This document shows positions 8,669-17,184 of a stretch of 64,000 nucleotides of DNA, piece by piece (position 1 is the first letter of the stretch; every line of letters starts with the position of its first letter). Under the pieces are notes generated by a model, which was not told the DNA's origin, did no database searches, and saw only the letters and a list, made by a program, of their open reading frames with translations. The DNA lies in assembly GCF_000512695.2 (NCBI RefSeq), contig NZ_AZRW02000002.1, forward strand, positions 124,001 through 188,000. Direction: 5' to 3'. This DNA comes from Pseudomonas sp. QTF5 (lineage in GTDB: Bacteria > Pseudomonadota > Gammaproteobacteria > Pseudomonadales > Pseudomonadaceae). The position numbers were made by a program, and so were the translations under genes.

Positions 8669-9760
8669 CTACCCGAACATCCGCATGAGTGTTATCAACT
8701 TGCGAATGCTCAAGTCCGGACTGCGTCGCAGGTTGCGGAACAGGGCACGCAGATTGGCCAAGCTCATCTTCGGTTTTGTAAAACGCTTGGGCATGCGCTG
8801 CCCCCACTGCGCCATTGCCTCGGGGCTCACGGGATGAATGCCCATAGGCCGTGTGGCCGTGAAAATATCCCCGTCGCAGTAATGCTCGTGCTTATCGCCC
8901 CAAGGGTCTTGCCAGTAATCGAAGATCTGACTGCCCAGAATGTGTCGGCCGATGCCCCATGAGTGCACCCAACCGCGCTCGCGCAGGACGCGTTGCCCCA
9001 TGCCCACAGCGTCTGCATCGACGACCTCGTAGGCGCTATGGCTATAGGTCGCCATGAACCCTTGCGCTATCGCGAGCGTATGGTGATCCGCGGGAATGTC
9101 ACCGAGATCAAGGCGCATGAAGGTGACGATAGGTGTGCCATCAGGGAGTACCTGCACATCGCTTGGAATCAACCCCAAATGCTTCGTATACCAGGCACAG
9201 GTCGCCTGGTAATCAGCCACTTCGATGACGATGTGGCCCAATTTGAGTACTTCAGACGGAGCAATCGGCGGACGCTGCGTGGCGTTGATTCGCTGTTGCT
9301 CCTGCGCCAGATTCCAGGGAAGAGGAGCTCTGTGTCCCAGCGTTATACCTGCAGTCTGGTCGCAAACAGCCTCCACAATGAAACCGGAAGGATCGGTCAG
9401 CCTGACGTAATACCCGCCACCAGGATGTTCCGATTTCTCGACCAGTGACGCGCCCGGAATTCGCGTCAGTTTTTCCAGATCCTTGAGCGACTGGACTGCC
9501 AGTCCGAACCCCACAAAACGTGCCTGTTCTGCACGATGGACGCGGTAACAGTATGAAGCAGGGTCGGCGGCGCGCAGGTAAAGCGTATCGGCGTCCTGCT
9601 GACTGACCGTCAGGCCAAAGTCAGTCAGGAACCGCCCCGCCTCGTTCAAGTCTGGCCGTTGAAAGATCAGGTGAGTCAGATCCTGAGCCTTCACCGTCGG
9701 CTGCGGATGCCGGGCAGGTTGTGGTGTCGCTAACCGGGGCATTTCATTTTTGTGCGTCAT
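8669..9760 (-). CDS. Two-domain extradiol (VOC-fold) ring-cleavage dioxygenase
   Basis: A 363-residue glyoxalase/bleomycin-resistance fold protein with two VOC modules, at about residues 25-130 and 175-300. The second module has the 2-His-1-Glu iron set: His in LKLGHIVIEVADY, His in ATYSHSAYEV, and Glu in DKHEHYCDGDIF. These mark type I extradiol dioxygenases of the 2,3-dihydroxybiphenyl/catechol 2,3 group. A basic tail of about 60 residues (KPKMSLANLRALFRNLRR) is unusual. The start at 9760 is chosen because a longer frame would run into the upstream tetR gene. With the FAD hydroxylase and FAH enzyme, this supports meta-cleavage of a catechol. Confidence 0.85.
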   Translation of the reverse strand: MTHKNEMPRLATPQPARHPQPTVKAQDLTHLIFQRPDLNEAGRFLTDFGLTVSQQDADTLYLRAADPASYCYRVHRAEQARFVGFGLAVQSLKDLEKLTRIPGASLVEKSEHPGGGYYVRLTDPSGFIVEAVCDQTAGITLGHRAPLPWNLAQEQQRINATQRPPIAPSEVLKLGHIVIEVADYQATCAWYTKHLGLIPSDVQVLPDGTPIVTFMRLDLGDIPADHHTLAIAQGFMATYSHSAYEVVDADAVGMGQRVLRERGWVHSWGIGRHILGSQIFDYWQDPWGDKHEHYCDGDIFTATRPMGIHPVSPEAMAQWGQRMPKRFTKPKMSLANLRALFRNLRRSPDLSIRKLITLMRMFG

Positions 9761-9845
9761 TGTTGTTGTTTTCCGGGTTTTTAAGGTAAAGCCGTCCCCG
9801 CACCCCTGAAAATCCAGGGATGTCTGGTTGAGTCGGTCAACTAAC

Positions 9846-10460
9846 TCAGTCGAGAGAAGGAAGTACCGGCAACTCTGTGGTCGCCAGCGCACGCGCCTCC
9901 TCTGGTGACACACCCAATGCCCGCAGCACCAGCTCGGCGGTGTCAGAGCCCGATTCGCGCCACGTTCTGTGCCCTTCCAGCACCAGGAAAATCGAGCCCA
10001 GGACGCTGCTCGATATCAGCGTCAGTACAGAGAGCAATTGCTCCTTTTCAAACGTGTACCGCCCACTGGACAGTCCGCTCAGAAGATCCGTCGTCGCTTG
10101 GCTGCTGAACATTTCGCGCAACGAAGCATTGCTCATGGCGAATTTATGTATGAACGCCCCCCACTGGGAGTCCTCGTGCGCTCGACGAATGAACAATCGA
10201 ATGCCATTGGCAAGGCGCTGAGCCGGATCAGAGAGGGAATTGAAGCTCTTGTTGACGCGCTCATGCATCTCCTTCGCGAGATGGCTGGCGACCGCTTCGA
10301 ACAGGCTCTCCATGCTGTCGATGTTGCTATAGACCGTTCCGCGCGCCACGCCTGCCTCTTGTGCGAGGTCGAGAATGTTCACTTGTGAGGTGCCTCTTTC
10401 AGCGAACAGGCGAAAGGCGGCTTGATGAATGCGGCGCTGTGTTGGATTTAGGGATTCCAC
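9846..10460 (-). CDS. TetR-family repressor of the catabolic operon
   Basis: A 204-residue TetR regulator with its helix-turn-helix at about residues 25-57 (NILDLAQEAGVARGTVYSNI) and a divergent ligand-binding C-terminus. It starts at GTG 10460 behind GGAGAGAGAACC. It is the first gene of a minus-strand operon (tetR, dioxygenase, FAH, ligase, porin) and is divergent from the OYE gene. The 355-bp divergent region holds two copies of one palindrome, each placed inside a promoter spacer, so it very likely represses both directions and is released by a pathway intermediate, perhaps a CoA ester. Confidence 0.9.
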   Translation of the reverse strand: MESLNPTQRRIHQAAFRLFAERGTSQVNILDLAQEAGVARGTVYSNIDSMESLFEAVASHLAKEMHERVNKSFNSLSDPAQRLANGIRLFIRRAHEDSQWGAFIHKFAMSNASLREMFSSQATTDLLSGLSSGRYTFEKEQLLSVLTLISSSVLGSIFLVLEGHRTWRESGSDTAELVLRALGVSPEEARALATTELPVLPSLD

Positions 10461-10491
10461 GGTTCTCTCTCCAGGATTACCTTATGGCCCG

Positions 10492-10520
10492 ATTGAACAC
10501 TTGTGTTCAGTTGCCGTCAA
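10492..10520 (-). promoter_or_regulatory. Predicted sigma-70 promoter of the tetR-catabolic operon
   Basis: On the minus strand, TTGACG (10520-10515) and TTCAAT (10497-10492) are separated by 17 bp. The operator palindrome fills the spacer and part of the -10, the classical place for TetR repression. Transcription would begin about 25 bp before the tetR GTG. Confidence 0.6.
10493..10510. promoter_or_regulatory. TetR operator copy 1
   Basis: TTGAACACTTGTGTTCAG is an 18-bp near-perfect palindrome whose half-site GAACAC matches the second copy 144 bp away. It overlaps the predicted tetR promoter, so autorepression is expected. Confidence 0.75.
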
Positions 10521-10636
10521 CAACGTTTTTTGAATTAAATACGTTTTTCTCAATGAGATCCTTTCTATGGCGTAAAAATCCGGGTGGATAGAGGGAATAT
10601 GGCAGGATCGTTGAAGGGTTCTACACATTGACACAA

Positions 10637-10654
10637 CTGAACACGCGTGTTCAG
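10637..10654. promoter_or_regulatory. TetR operator copy 2
   Basis: CTGAACACGCGTGTTCAG is a perfect 18-bp palindrome. It lies just after TTGACA (10628-10633), facing the OYE gene, in the same arrangement as copy 1 after TTGACG on the other strand. No good -10 hexamer is seen 17 bp downstream (TCAGCT), so the promoter may be weak. The remaining leader of about 160 bases before the OYE gene shows nothing else. Confidence 0.75.
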
Positions 10655-10815
10655 CTATGTCGTGTTTCTGGCTCGCCGTCCCGGCAGGCCATCAAGCCGG
10701 CCCATCGATGCAAACCAGGACCTCAACAACCTGAGCAAGCACTGTGCAGACGGTGCTCAAACGGTATGACCCTTAGCGATGGCTGGCCGAATTTTCATCA
10801 GCTGAAGGACAGAAC

Positions 10816-12051
10816 ATGACCGGCTCAAAGCTCTTCAAACCGCTTCGTTTGCCTAACGGCACGGTGATTCCAAACCGAATCGCCAAGGCTGCCATGGAGG
10901 AAAATCTTGCCAATGAGGATCACGCTCCAGGGGAAGCGCTGGTTAAGCTTTATCGGCGTTGGGCGGACGGTGGAGCCGGCCTGATCATCACTGGCAACGT
11001 CATGGTTGATCGCCACGCCTTGACCGGACCGGCTGGTGTGGTGCTTGAGGACGATCGGAACCTGGGCGAATTCAGGCTATGGGCCGATGCTTGCCGCAGT
11101 CGCGGAGCCCAGGCCTGGATGCAAATCAATCATCCCGGACGGCAGCTATTGGCTTCCATGGGGCAATCGGCACGGGGCCCCTCCGCGGTGGCTGTCGACA
11201 TTCCCGGACTATCCAAGGCTTTTGTACCGCCCAGAGCCTTGAATGAGCAGGAGATCGAAGAGCTGATTGAGCGCTATACCCAGGCTGCAGTGCTGGCTGA
11301 GCGTGCCGGATTCACTGGCGTGGAGATTCATGTAGCACATGGTTACCTGTTCAGCCAATTCCTTTCGCCCTTGACCAACCGGCGTAGCGACCGCTGGGGT
11401 GGCAGCCTGGAAAATCGTGCGCACATTCTCCTGCGAACCATCGACGCAATACGCCTGCGAGTGGCACCGATTTTTTGCGTCGCTGTGAAGCTCAATTCCG
11501 CGGACTTTCAGCGCGGTGGCTTCGATGCCGAGGATGCGGCTCGCGTGGTGGAAATGCTCAACGCCAAGGCGGTCGACCTGGTCGAATTGTCCGGTGGCAG
11601 TTATGAAAGCCCGGCGATGCAGGGGCAAACCCGCGATGGCAGCCGCCTGGCTCGAGAAGCGTATTTTCTCGAGTGCGCGGAAAGAATAGGAGAAATAGCG
11701 CGCATGCCGCTGATGGTCACCGGCGGCGTGCGCAGAAAGGAGGTCGCGGAGCGAGTGGTGAGCGGCTCGGTGTCGATGGTGGGGCTTGCGACTGCGTTGG
11801 CAATCGAGCCGGCCCTGCCAAGCCAGTGGATGGCAGGTCAGGATACCGAAGTGGAGCCCATCGTCGTCCGCTGGAAGAATAAGGCGCTGGCATCGCTTGC
11901 AGTGGCCTCGGTGATCAAGAAGCAACTCGGCGTGTTGAGCCAAGGCAAACAGACAAAACCCAGGACGTCGCCACTCATGGCATTGATCGGCAATCAGCTG
12001 AAATCTCGTCGCCAGGCGAAGAACTATCGGCAATGGGTTGGCCGGGCTTAG
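10816..12051 (+). CDS. NADH:flavin oxidoreductase, Old Yellow Enzyme family
   Basis: A 411-residue FMN-binding TIM barrel. Visible family features: FKPLRLPNGTVIPNRIAKAA at the N-terminus, QINHPGRQ, the active-site segment GVEIHVAHGYLFSQFLSPLTN, then NRRSDRWGGSLENR, and the phosphate-binding LMVTGGVRRKEVAERV. OYE-family enzymes reduce activated C=C bonds with NAD(P)H. The start has a good GAAGGACAGAAC site. It is divergent from tetR and shares its operator, so it probably works on the same substrate, for example on an unsaturated side chain or ring. There is no C-terminal FAD/NAD domain as in 2,4-dienoyl-CoA reductase. Confidence 0.85.
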   Translation: MTGSKLFKPLRLPNGTVIPNRIAKAAMEENLANEDHAPGEALVKLYRRWADGGAGLIITGNVMVDRHALTGPAGVVLEDDRNLGEFRLWADACRSRGAQAWMQINHPGRQLLASMGQSARGPSAVAVDIPGLSKAFVPPRALNEQEIEELIERYTQAAVLAERAGFTGVEIHVAHGYLFSQFLSPLTNRRSDRWGGSLENRAHILLRTIDAIRLRVAPIFCVAVKLNSADFQRGGFDAEDAARVVEMLNAKAVDLVELSGGSYESPAMQGQTRDGSRLAREAYFLECAERIGEIARMPLMVTGGVRRKEVAERVVSGSVSMVGLATALAIEPALPSQWMAGQDTEVEPIVVRWKNKALASLAVASVIKKQLGVLSQGKQTKPRTSPLMALIGNQLKSRRQAKNYRQWVGRA

Positions 12052-12053
12052 CC

Positions 12054-12198
12054 TAATGCCAGTCAGTTAAGCGCAATCCATGTGGGAGCGGGCTTGCTCG
12101 CGAAGACGGCGGCATAGTCAACATTGATGTCGCCTGACACACCGCTTTCGCGAGCAAGCCCGCTCCCACAGGTATCGCACCTTAACTGACTGGCATTA
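12054..12198. mobile_element. MITE-like element built around a REP doublet
   Basis: Inverted ends TAATGCCAGTCAGTTAAG (12054-12071) and its exact complement (12181-12198) enclose an inverted pair of REP sequences (12081-12104 and 12147-12170). The whole is bracketed by the direct repeat GGGCTTAGCC (12044-12053 and 12199-12208), which looks like a 10-bp target duplication. The left copy includes the OYE stop codon. The long hairpin may also end transcription from both converging genes. Confidence 0.6.
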
Positions 12199-12228
12199 GG
12201 GCTTAGCCGGCCAAGAATGACATCAGGA

Positions 12229-12879
12229 CTAGGGTAGCGGCTTACCGGCGATTTTCTTGGCTCTGGCAGGTGTTACGCCCAGAGCCTTGAGAATCATCTC
12301 GGCGACCCGCTGGTCGTGCTCCGCCACCGTACGCCCCTCGACAACCGAGCGCATGGCGCCGGTTGTGCACGATACGACCATGTCCAGGGCGATCCCTTCG
12401 TCCTCGTAAGCGAAAGTGCCCGCGCTCAAACCTTCACGCAGATCGCCCAGCACATGAGCAGCCAGGCGCGAGCGCATGGCCTGATCGGAATGAATGATGC
12501 GCAGCAGTGCGTTGGCCCACTGATGATCGTAGGCGGCCCGGCATACGAACATGCGCACACCAATCGAAAGCCGCTGTGCACCGCAGTGCACGTCCGAGCT
12601 CAGGGCGGAAATGGCATCGGAGAACTCGCTCGCCATGGCGATGCCAACCGCCTCGAGTACTTCGTCGCGCGTTCGAAAATAGTTGTAGATGGTGCCATTG
12701 GATACCGCGGCCTCCGAGGCGACATCGAGCAGTGCAATCTCCCCCACCTCCTTACGTGCGACAAGCCGCAATGCCGCATCCACCAGGCCGCGACGGGTGC
12801 GTTCACGCTTCTTGTGGCCCCGAGTAAGAGGCTCTTGCTCAGTTGCTTCTGAAGGAAAAGGGGGGGAAGGCATCTTCAC
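12229..12879 (-). CDS. TetR-family regulator 2
   Basis: A 216-residue TetR protein with its helix-turn-helix at about residues 45-75 (IALLDVASEAAVSNGTIYNYF). Its GTG at 12879 overlaps the stop of the FAD hydroxylase by four bases (GTGA), so the two are coupled; an ATG at 12873 is an alternative start with a slightly better ribosome site. It probably controls the hydroxylase promoter, upstream of 14534, where a degenerate palindrome is visible. Its C-terminal motif (ALGVTPARAKKIA) resembles that of the first TetR (ALGVSPEEARALA), so the two are likely paralogues. Confidence 0.85.
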   Translation of the reverse strand: MKMPSPPFPSEATEQEPLTRGHKKRERTRRGLVDAALRLVARKEVGEIALLDVASEAAVSNGTIYNYFRTRDEVLEAVGIAMASEFSDAISALSSDVHCGAQRLSIGVRMFVCRAAYDHQWANALLRIIHSDQAMRSRLAAHVLGDLREGLSAGTFAYEDEGIALDMVVSCTTGAMRSVVEGRTVAEHDQRVAEMILKALGVTPARAKKIAGKPLP

Positions 12880-14534
12880 GCTCTTAATCGAGGAGGCTCG
12901 TTGATGGTAATGGAAACGCTGTCGGCAGTGGAATCGGCGCTACCCATCAGCATCAGGCAGTCTCGAACCAGACTGCCTGCATCGAAGCCGGGAGCGTGGT
13001 GCATGATGATACGGTCGGGGCGGATCGCGACGAGCGTGCCTTTGGCAGCCAGCGGCAGGATGTCATGGTTCAGGTCTTCGATGAAGTCGCAAGCGCTGTC
13101 GCAGCGCTGACCGCAAGGTCCGATCTGCAAGAAGTGACCTCCCATCTTTATCCAGGAAAAGACCTCAGCAGCGCTCAGCAGTGACAACGGGTCAACACCG
13201 AATCCGACCAGGGTCAGGTTGTGTCCAAGAGCATCGTCGCTCAGCAGGATCTCCTGTTGCCTGTTGCGAATCCAGGCCTGGGGAAACAGACTGCCACGAA
13301 CCAGCTTGTCGCCACGACGATGCTGCACGAACAGACCGTCTTTGAAGATGTTCTTCGGCTTGATGTCCAGTTGCTCGAAGTACCTTCTTGTAGCGGGAGT
13401 CAACGCCAGCGTGCGCATCAGGCCGTGGACGAAGAAAGCTGCGATCTTGTTTCTGGGCATCACCAGACGGCCCATGAGTTTTGCCAGATTGATCATCGCC
13501 TGGGCATGGGGGCGGCGCTCTACGTCATAGCTATCGAGTACTGAAGGCGCGGCCTGGCCGTGAAGGACCCAAGCCAGTTTCCAGGCAAGGTTGGCACCAT
13601 CTCGAAGTCCCGCTACGAGACCTTGCCCGACAAAGGGCGGGGTGATGTGGGCTGCATCCCCGACAAGAAAAGTTCGTCCCTTGCTGAATCTGTTGCAGCA
13701 ACGCGCGTGGAATCGATAAATCGCCTTGCGCTCGATTTCCAGTTCCTGCGGATTGACCCATGGCGCGATCAGCCGGGCGATGCTTTCCGGGCTTTCCAGC
13801 TCTTCCCGGGATTCCCCCGGGTGGAGCATGAACTCCCAACGTTCCCTTCCGCCGGGCGCAGGCATGTGCGGTGTTGGGCGGCGTGGATCACAGAGAAACT
13901 CAACGTGATCAATGGCTGACTTATGCCGGTTTTTGGCATCGACAATCAGCCAATCCTCTGCATAGGTTTGTCCTTCGAATTCCTGGCCAATCAAGGCCCT
14001 GACCCTGGAGCTTGCACCATCCGCACCGACCAGATATCGGGCGCGAATGAAATGCAGATGGCCATCCTGGTCCCGCACGGAGGCGACGACACAATCCGAT
14101 TCCTCGACCAGATTCTCGAGCTCGAACCCACCCAGGCTGGCCACTGACTTCAGCCCAGAGACCTGTTTACGCATCGCGTGTTCGAGGTCGGGTTGATAGA
14201 ACGTCACCAGTTTGGGGTGGCCGTCGATGCACCCGGCGGTATTGGCCCGACTGAATTGCCCGAGGACCGGAGAGTGCATCTTCACTTCAGGGATAACGAT
14301 CTTCTCGAAAGCGTCTTCCGACAATCCGGCGAGTTGCAGGATGCGAAGCGCCTCGTTGTCCAGAGCGATAGCACGGGGCATTAGCAGGACCTCATGGGTC
14401 TTGTCCAATACCAGTGTCTTTACCCCATAGCGGCCGAGCAGCGCCGCGATTGTCGCCCCTACCGGACCGTTACCGACGACCAACACATCGACGGCGGTGG
14501 GAGGCAGTTCGGTACCTTTCTTGTTGTTGTTCAT
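12876..14534 (-). CDS. FAD-dependent aromatic hydroxylase (MhpA-like)
   Basis: A 552-residue class A flavoprotein monooxygenase. Motifs in order: the Rossmann GxGxxG in VLVVGNGPVGATIAALLG (about residues 18-35), the DG fingerprint RYLVGADGASSRVR (about 165), and the GD motif RTFLVGDAAHITPPFVGQGL (about 290), then a thioredoxin-like C-terminal domain. Length and order match 3-(3-hydroxyphenyl)propionate and resorcinol hydroxylases, which add a hydroxyl next to a phenol to make a catechol. That product would suit the extradiol dioxygenase at 8669. The true substrate is inferred only. The ribosome site is AAGGGCTCGAG. Confidence 0.85.
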   Translation of the reverse strand: MNNNKKGTELPPTAVDVLVVGNGPVGATIAALLGRYGVKTLVLDKTHEVLLMPRAIALDNEALRILQLAGLSEDAFEKIVIPEVKMHSPVLGQFSRANTAGCIDGHPKLVTFYQPDLEHAMRKQVSGLKSVASLGGFELENLVEESDCVVASVRDQDGHLHFIRARYLVGADGASSRVRALIGQEFEGQTYAEDWLIVDAKNRHKSAIDHVEFLCDPRRPTPHMPAPGGRERWEFMLHPGESREELESPESIARLIAPWVNPQELEIERKAIYRFHARCCNRFSKGRTFLVGDAAHITPPFVGQGLVAGLRDGANLAWKLAWVLHGQAAPSVLDSYDVERRPHAQAMINLAKLMGRLVMPRNKIAAFFVHGLMRTLALTPATRRYFEQLDIKPKNIFKDGLFVQHRRGDKLVRGSLFPQAWIRNRQQEILLSDDALGHNLTLVGFGVDPLSLLSAAEVFSWIKMGGHFLQIGPCGQRCDSACDFIEDLNHDILPLAAKGTLVAIRPDRIIMHHAPGFDAGSLVRDCLMLMGSADSTADSVSITINEPPRLRA

Positions 14535-14606
14535 CTCGAGCCCTTGTTGTGATTGAAGTCGTGAGACGTGGAGATCTCATCGTCAGGCAAGGTGAAGGTA
14601 TGTAAA

Positions 14607-14624
14607 ATTGAGACATATTTCAAT
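14607..14624. promoter_or_regulatory. Possible operator upstream of the hydroxylase
   Basis: ATTGAGACATATTTCAAT is an imperfect palindrome (7 of 9 paired positions) in an AT-rich stretch about 75 bp before the hydroxylase start. It differs from the GAACAC operators, as expected if the second TetR has its own site. Only one copy is seen. Confidence 0.3.
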
Positions 14625-14670
14625 ATTGATATTTTCGTCATTACAATTTTTTGATCATTACCGCACCGGG

Positions 14671-14846
14671 ATGAGGTCCGATCTGCGCAAGGTGCTGGGC
14701 GACGACCCCAGGCAGCCCCGCTTCATCGAGACTGTGTCGCGGCGCGGCTATCGCTTCATCGCCGCGCCCTCCCCTGCACCTTCGATGCCACCGGCAACCG
14801 CAACGGTGCCGGCCGATGCGTATCCGTCGCCGCCATTCATTGGTCG
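14671..14846 (+). pseudogene. Winged-helix regulator fragment (OmpR-type DNA-binding domain, C-terminal part)
   Basis: SDLRKVLGDDPRQPRFIETV followed by SRRGYRFIAAP is the end of a winged-helix domain of the type fused to large ATPase or adenylate cyclase-like regulators, and PPFIGRDE matches the start of the following ATPase region. Nothing upstream encodes the rest of the domain and the frame is cut at about 14846 by an RND fragment. It is a remnant of about 58 codons marking the right end of the catabolic island. Confidence 0.65.
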
Positions 14847-14848
14847 TG

Positions 14849-15742
14849 ATGAACGGCGCAACCCTGTCGCAGCTGCGTGAGCGCGAGGACCTGATCGACA
14901 TCGTGGCCCGTGCCGTACCTGAGGAGCGCTTGAGCCTCGATACACTCAAAGACATCAACATTTACACGCGCCAGGGCACGGTGGTGCCACTGTCGCAAGT
15001 CGCACAGGTGCGCTCTGAGCTGGAACAGCCGGTGTTGTGGCGCCGCAACCGCGATATGGCGATCACGGTGCGGGCCGACGTGAAGGATGGCGAGCAAGGT
15101 GTATCGGTGACGCAGGAGATCCAGCCGTTGCTCAAGGATATCGAAGCGAAACTGCCGTCGGGCTACCGCATCGACGTGGGCGGCGCGGTGGAGGAAAGTG
15201 ACAAAGCCAACAAGGCACTGCTGGCGGTGGCTCCGCTGATGCTGATCAGCATCCTGCTGTTGCTTATGCTGCAACTGCAGAGCTTCTCTCGCATGTGGAT
15301 GGTGGTGCTGACCGCACCGCTGGGCCTGATCGGTGTGGTGCCGGCGCTGCTGGTGTTCCAGTCGCCGCTGGGCTTCGTCGCGATCCTGGGCATCATCGCA
15401 CTGGGTGGCATGATCATGCGCAACTCGGTGATCCTGATCGATCAGGTACAAACCGAGATCGCCGAAGGACGCGACCCGTGGAATGCGGTGCTGGATGCCG
15501 CCATTCACCGGGCCCGTCCCGTGATGCTGACGGCGCTGGCCACCGTGCTTGCAATGATCCCGTTAACGCGCAGTGTGTTCTGGGGGCCGATGGCAATTGC
15601 GATCATGGGCGGCCTTACCGTGGCGACGCTACTGACGATCTTCTTCGTCCCGGCGTTGTACGCCGCATGGTTCAAGGTGGGTCGCCAGACGGCAGTCGAC
15701 ACTCAACAGGTGATGAGGGACGCCGCGCTCGCTTCTGAGTGA
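14849..15742 (+). pseudogene. RND efflux pump inner-membrane protein, 5'-truncated
   Basis: About 297 codons match the C-terminal third of a roughly 1020-residue HAE1/HME-type RND transporter. The porter loop is recognisable (LIDIVARAVPEER, TVVPLSQVAQVRSELEQPVL), then TM helices with FVAILGIIALGGMIMRNSVI and the final ALYAAWFKVGR. The N-terminal two thirds, including the proton-relay helices, are missing and no partner genes are present. The frame is open to a TGA at 15742, so the decay is by truncation rather than by point mutation. Function is not expected. Confidence 0.8.
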
Positions 15743-15987
15743 GGCGTGCCGTGATGCCCCGACCTCACCGCTATTAGAAAGGCTTGCTCTGCGCCGATTC
15801 TGAAAACGATCGAGGTCAGCCGCGAGGTTCTGCGAACGTTACTCTCTTTCGCTCCCTCGCGGCTTACAGGAAAGGGGCTACTGACGACAGACCGCTTCCG
15901 GCCAAAGGCAGGCATCCAGTTACAGCCCCTCCACGGCAGCAGCTAGCTCTTGCATTGGGTGTCGAGGCAGCTTTCCACACTTGCTAC
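15743..15987. other. Intergenic stretch, nothing recognised
   Basis: Between the RND remnant and the fabV stop. No gene, tRNA or clear terminator is seen. The mixed composition could hide more decayed fragments. Confidence 0.3.
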
Positions 15988-17184
15988 CTAAGCCTGGGTC
16001 AGGTTGGAGATCTTGACGTCCGGATCGACGTCAGCCTCGTAGTCCACCCCTTCGATCCCGAAACCGAAGAGACGCAGGAACTCCGCCTTGTAACCGACAA
16101 AATCAGTAAGTTCATAAAGGTTGTCATTGCTGACCTGATCCCAGAGTTGCTTGACCCGGTCCTGGACTTCGGGAGCCAGCTCCTTGTAGTCCGCGCGCAG
16201 GCGACCCTCTTGATCCATAACTGGAGAATGGCCGTACAAGCTGTCTTTGTAGAGCGCGTAGACCTGCTCGATGCATCCCTCGTGTGTGCCCTGCTCCTTC
16301 ATGACTTTGAACAACAATGACAGATACAGCGGCATGATCGGGATAGCTGAACTTGCCTGGGTAACCACCGCTTTCAATACCGAGACCCGCGCGTCGCCCC
16401 CCAGAACAGCCAACCGTTCACGGATACCAAGGACTTTCTGATCCAGGTCCTTCTTGGCCGCACCAATGGAGCCATTCCAATAGATGTCATGAGTCAGCTT
16501 TTCGCCCAGGTAAGTGAACGCGGTCGTTTTCGCCCCATCAGCCAAAACACCCGCTTCGTGCAGGGCATCGATCCACATCTGCCAGTCTTCGCCGCCCATC
16601 ACGGCCACCGTGCCATCGATTTCGCTTTGGGTCGCGGGTTGTAGCGTGGTGTCCTTGACCACTTCCTTATCCGTATCCAGGCCCCGCAAGGTCACGGCCT
16701 TGTCGAGCGGCTTGAGAGTAGAACTGAATATTTCACCCGTCTTGGGGTGTGTCCGGCGCGGTGCGGCAAGACTGTAAACAACCAGGTCGACCTTCCCGAA
16801 GTCGCGCTTGATAACGTCGATAGTCTTCTGTTTGATCTCGTCGGAAAAAGCATCGCCGTTGATGCTCTTGGCGTAGAGGCCGTCGGACTCGGCAAACGTG
16901 TGAAAGGCCGCTGTGTTGTACCAGCCGGCGGTGCCGAGCTTGCCCTCATCGCCTTCACGTTCGAAAAACACACCGAGAGTGCTGGCGCCACAACCAAAAG
17001 CTGCCGTTATCCGCGCAGCAAGTCCGTATCCGGTCGATGCACCAATCACCAGCACGTTCTTTGGCCCCCCGGAGATCAATCCTTCTGCGGTAACGTAGTC
17101 GATCTGATTCTTGACGTTGGCTTCGCAGCCAGTGGGGTGAGTAGTCACACAGACAAAGCCGCGAACGCGCGGTTTGATGATCAT
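15988..17184 (-). CDS. fabV: FabV enoyl-ACP (trans-2-enoyl-CoA) reductase
   Basis: A 398-residue single-domain enoyl reductase, the triclosan-tolerant FabV type, catalysing the last NAD(P)H-dependent step of fatty acid elongation. The N-terminus [20 protein letters not shown] is diagnostic. The cofactor loop [16 protein letters not shown] is followed by the FabV catalytic Tyr-x8-Lys in [22 protein letters not shown]. Start 17184 has GGGAGATCTTTT before it. FabV normally sits outside fab operons, as here; its neighbours are a pump fragment and a LysE exporter, so no operon is evident. Confidence 0.95.
   Translation of the reverse strand: MIIKPRVRGFVCVTTHPTGCEANVKNQIDYVTAEGLISGGPKNVLVIGASTGYGLAARITAAFGCGASTLGVFFEREGDEGKLGTAGWYNTAAFHTFAESDGLYAKSINGDAFSDEIKQKTIDVIKRDFGKVDLVVYSLAAPRRTHPKTGEIFSSTLKPLDKAVTLRGLDTDKEVVKDTTLQPATQSEIDGTVAVMGGEDWQMWIDALHEAGVLADGAKTTAFTYLGEKLTHDIYWNGSIGAAKKDLDQKVLGIRERLAVLGGDARVSVLKAVVTQASSAIPIMPLYLSLLFKVMKEQGTHEGCIEQVYALYKDSLYGHSPVMDQEGRLRADYKELAPEVQDRVKQLWDQVSNDNLYELTDFVGYKAEFLRLFGFGIEGVDYEADVDPDVKISNLTQA

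Noticed and set aside
12054-12198. The hairpins as a CRISPR unit
   Set aside because: Only one inverted pair, no regular spacers and no cas genes in the window; best read as REP/MITE.
14816-15742. RND fragment as a functional short transporter starting at 14816
   Set aside because: The first 11 codons read through the regulator fragment out of frame, and two thirds of the transporter is missing.
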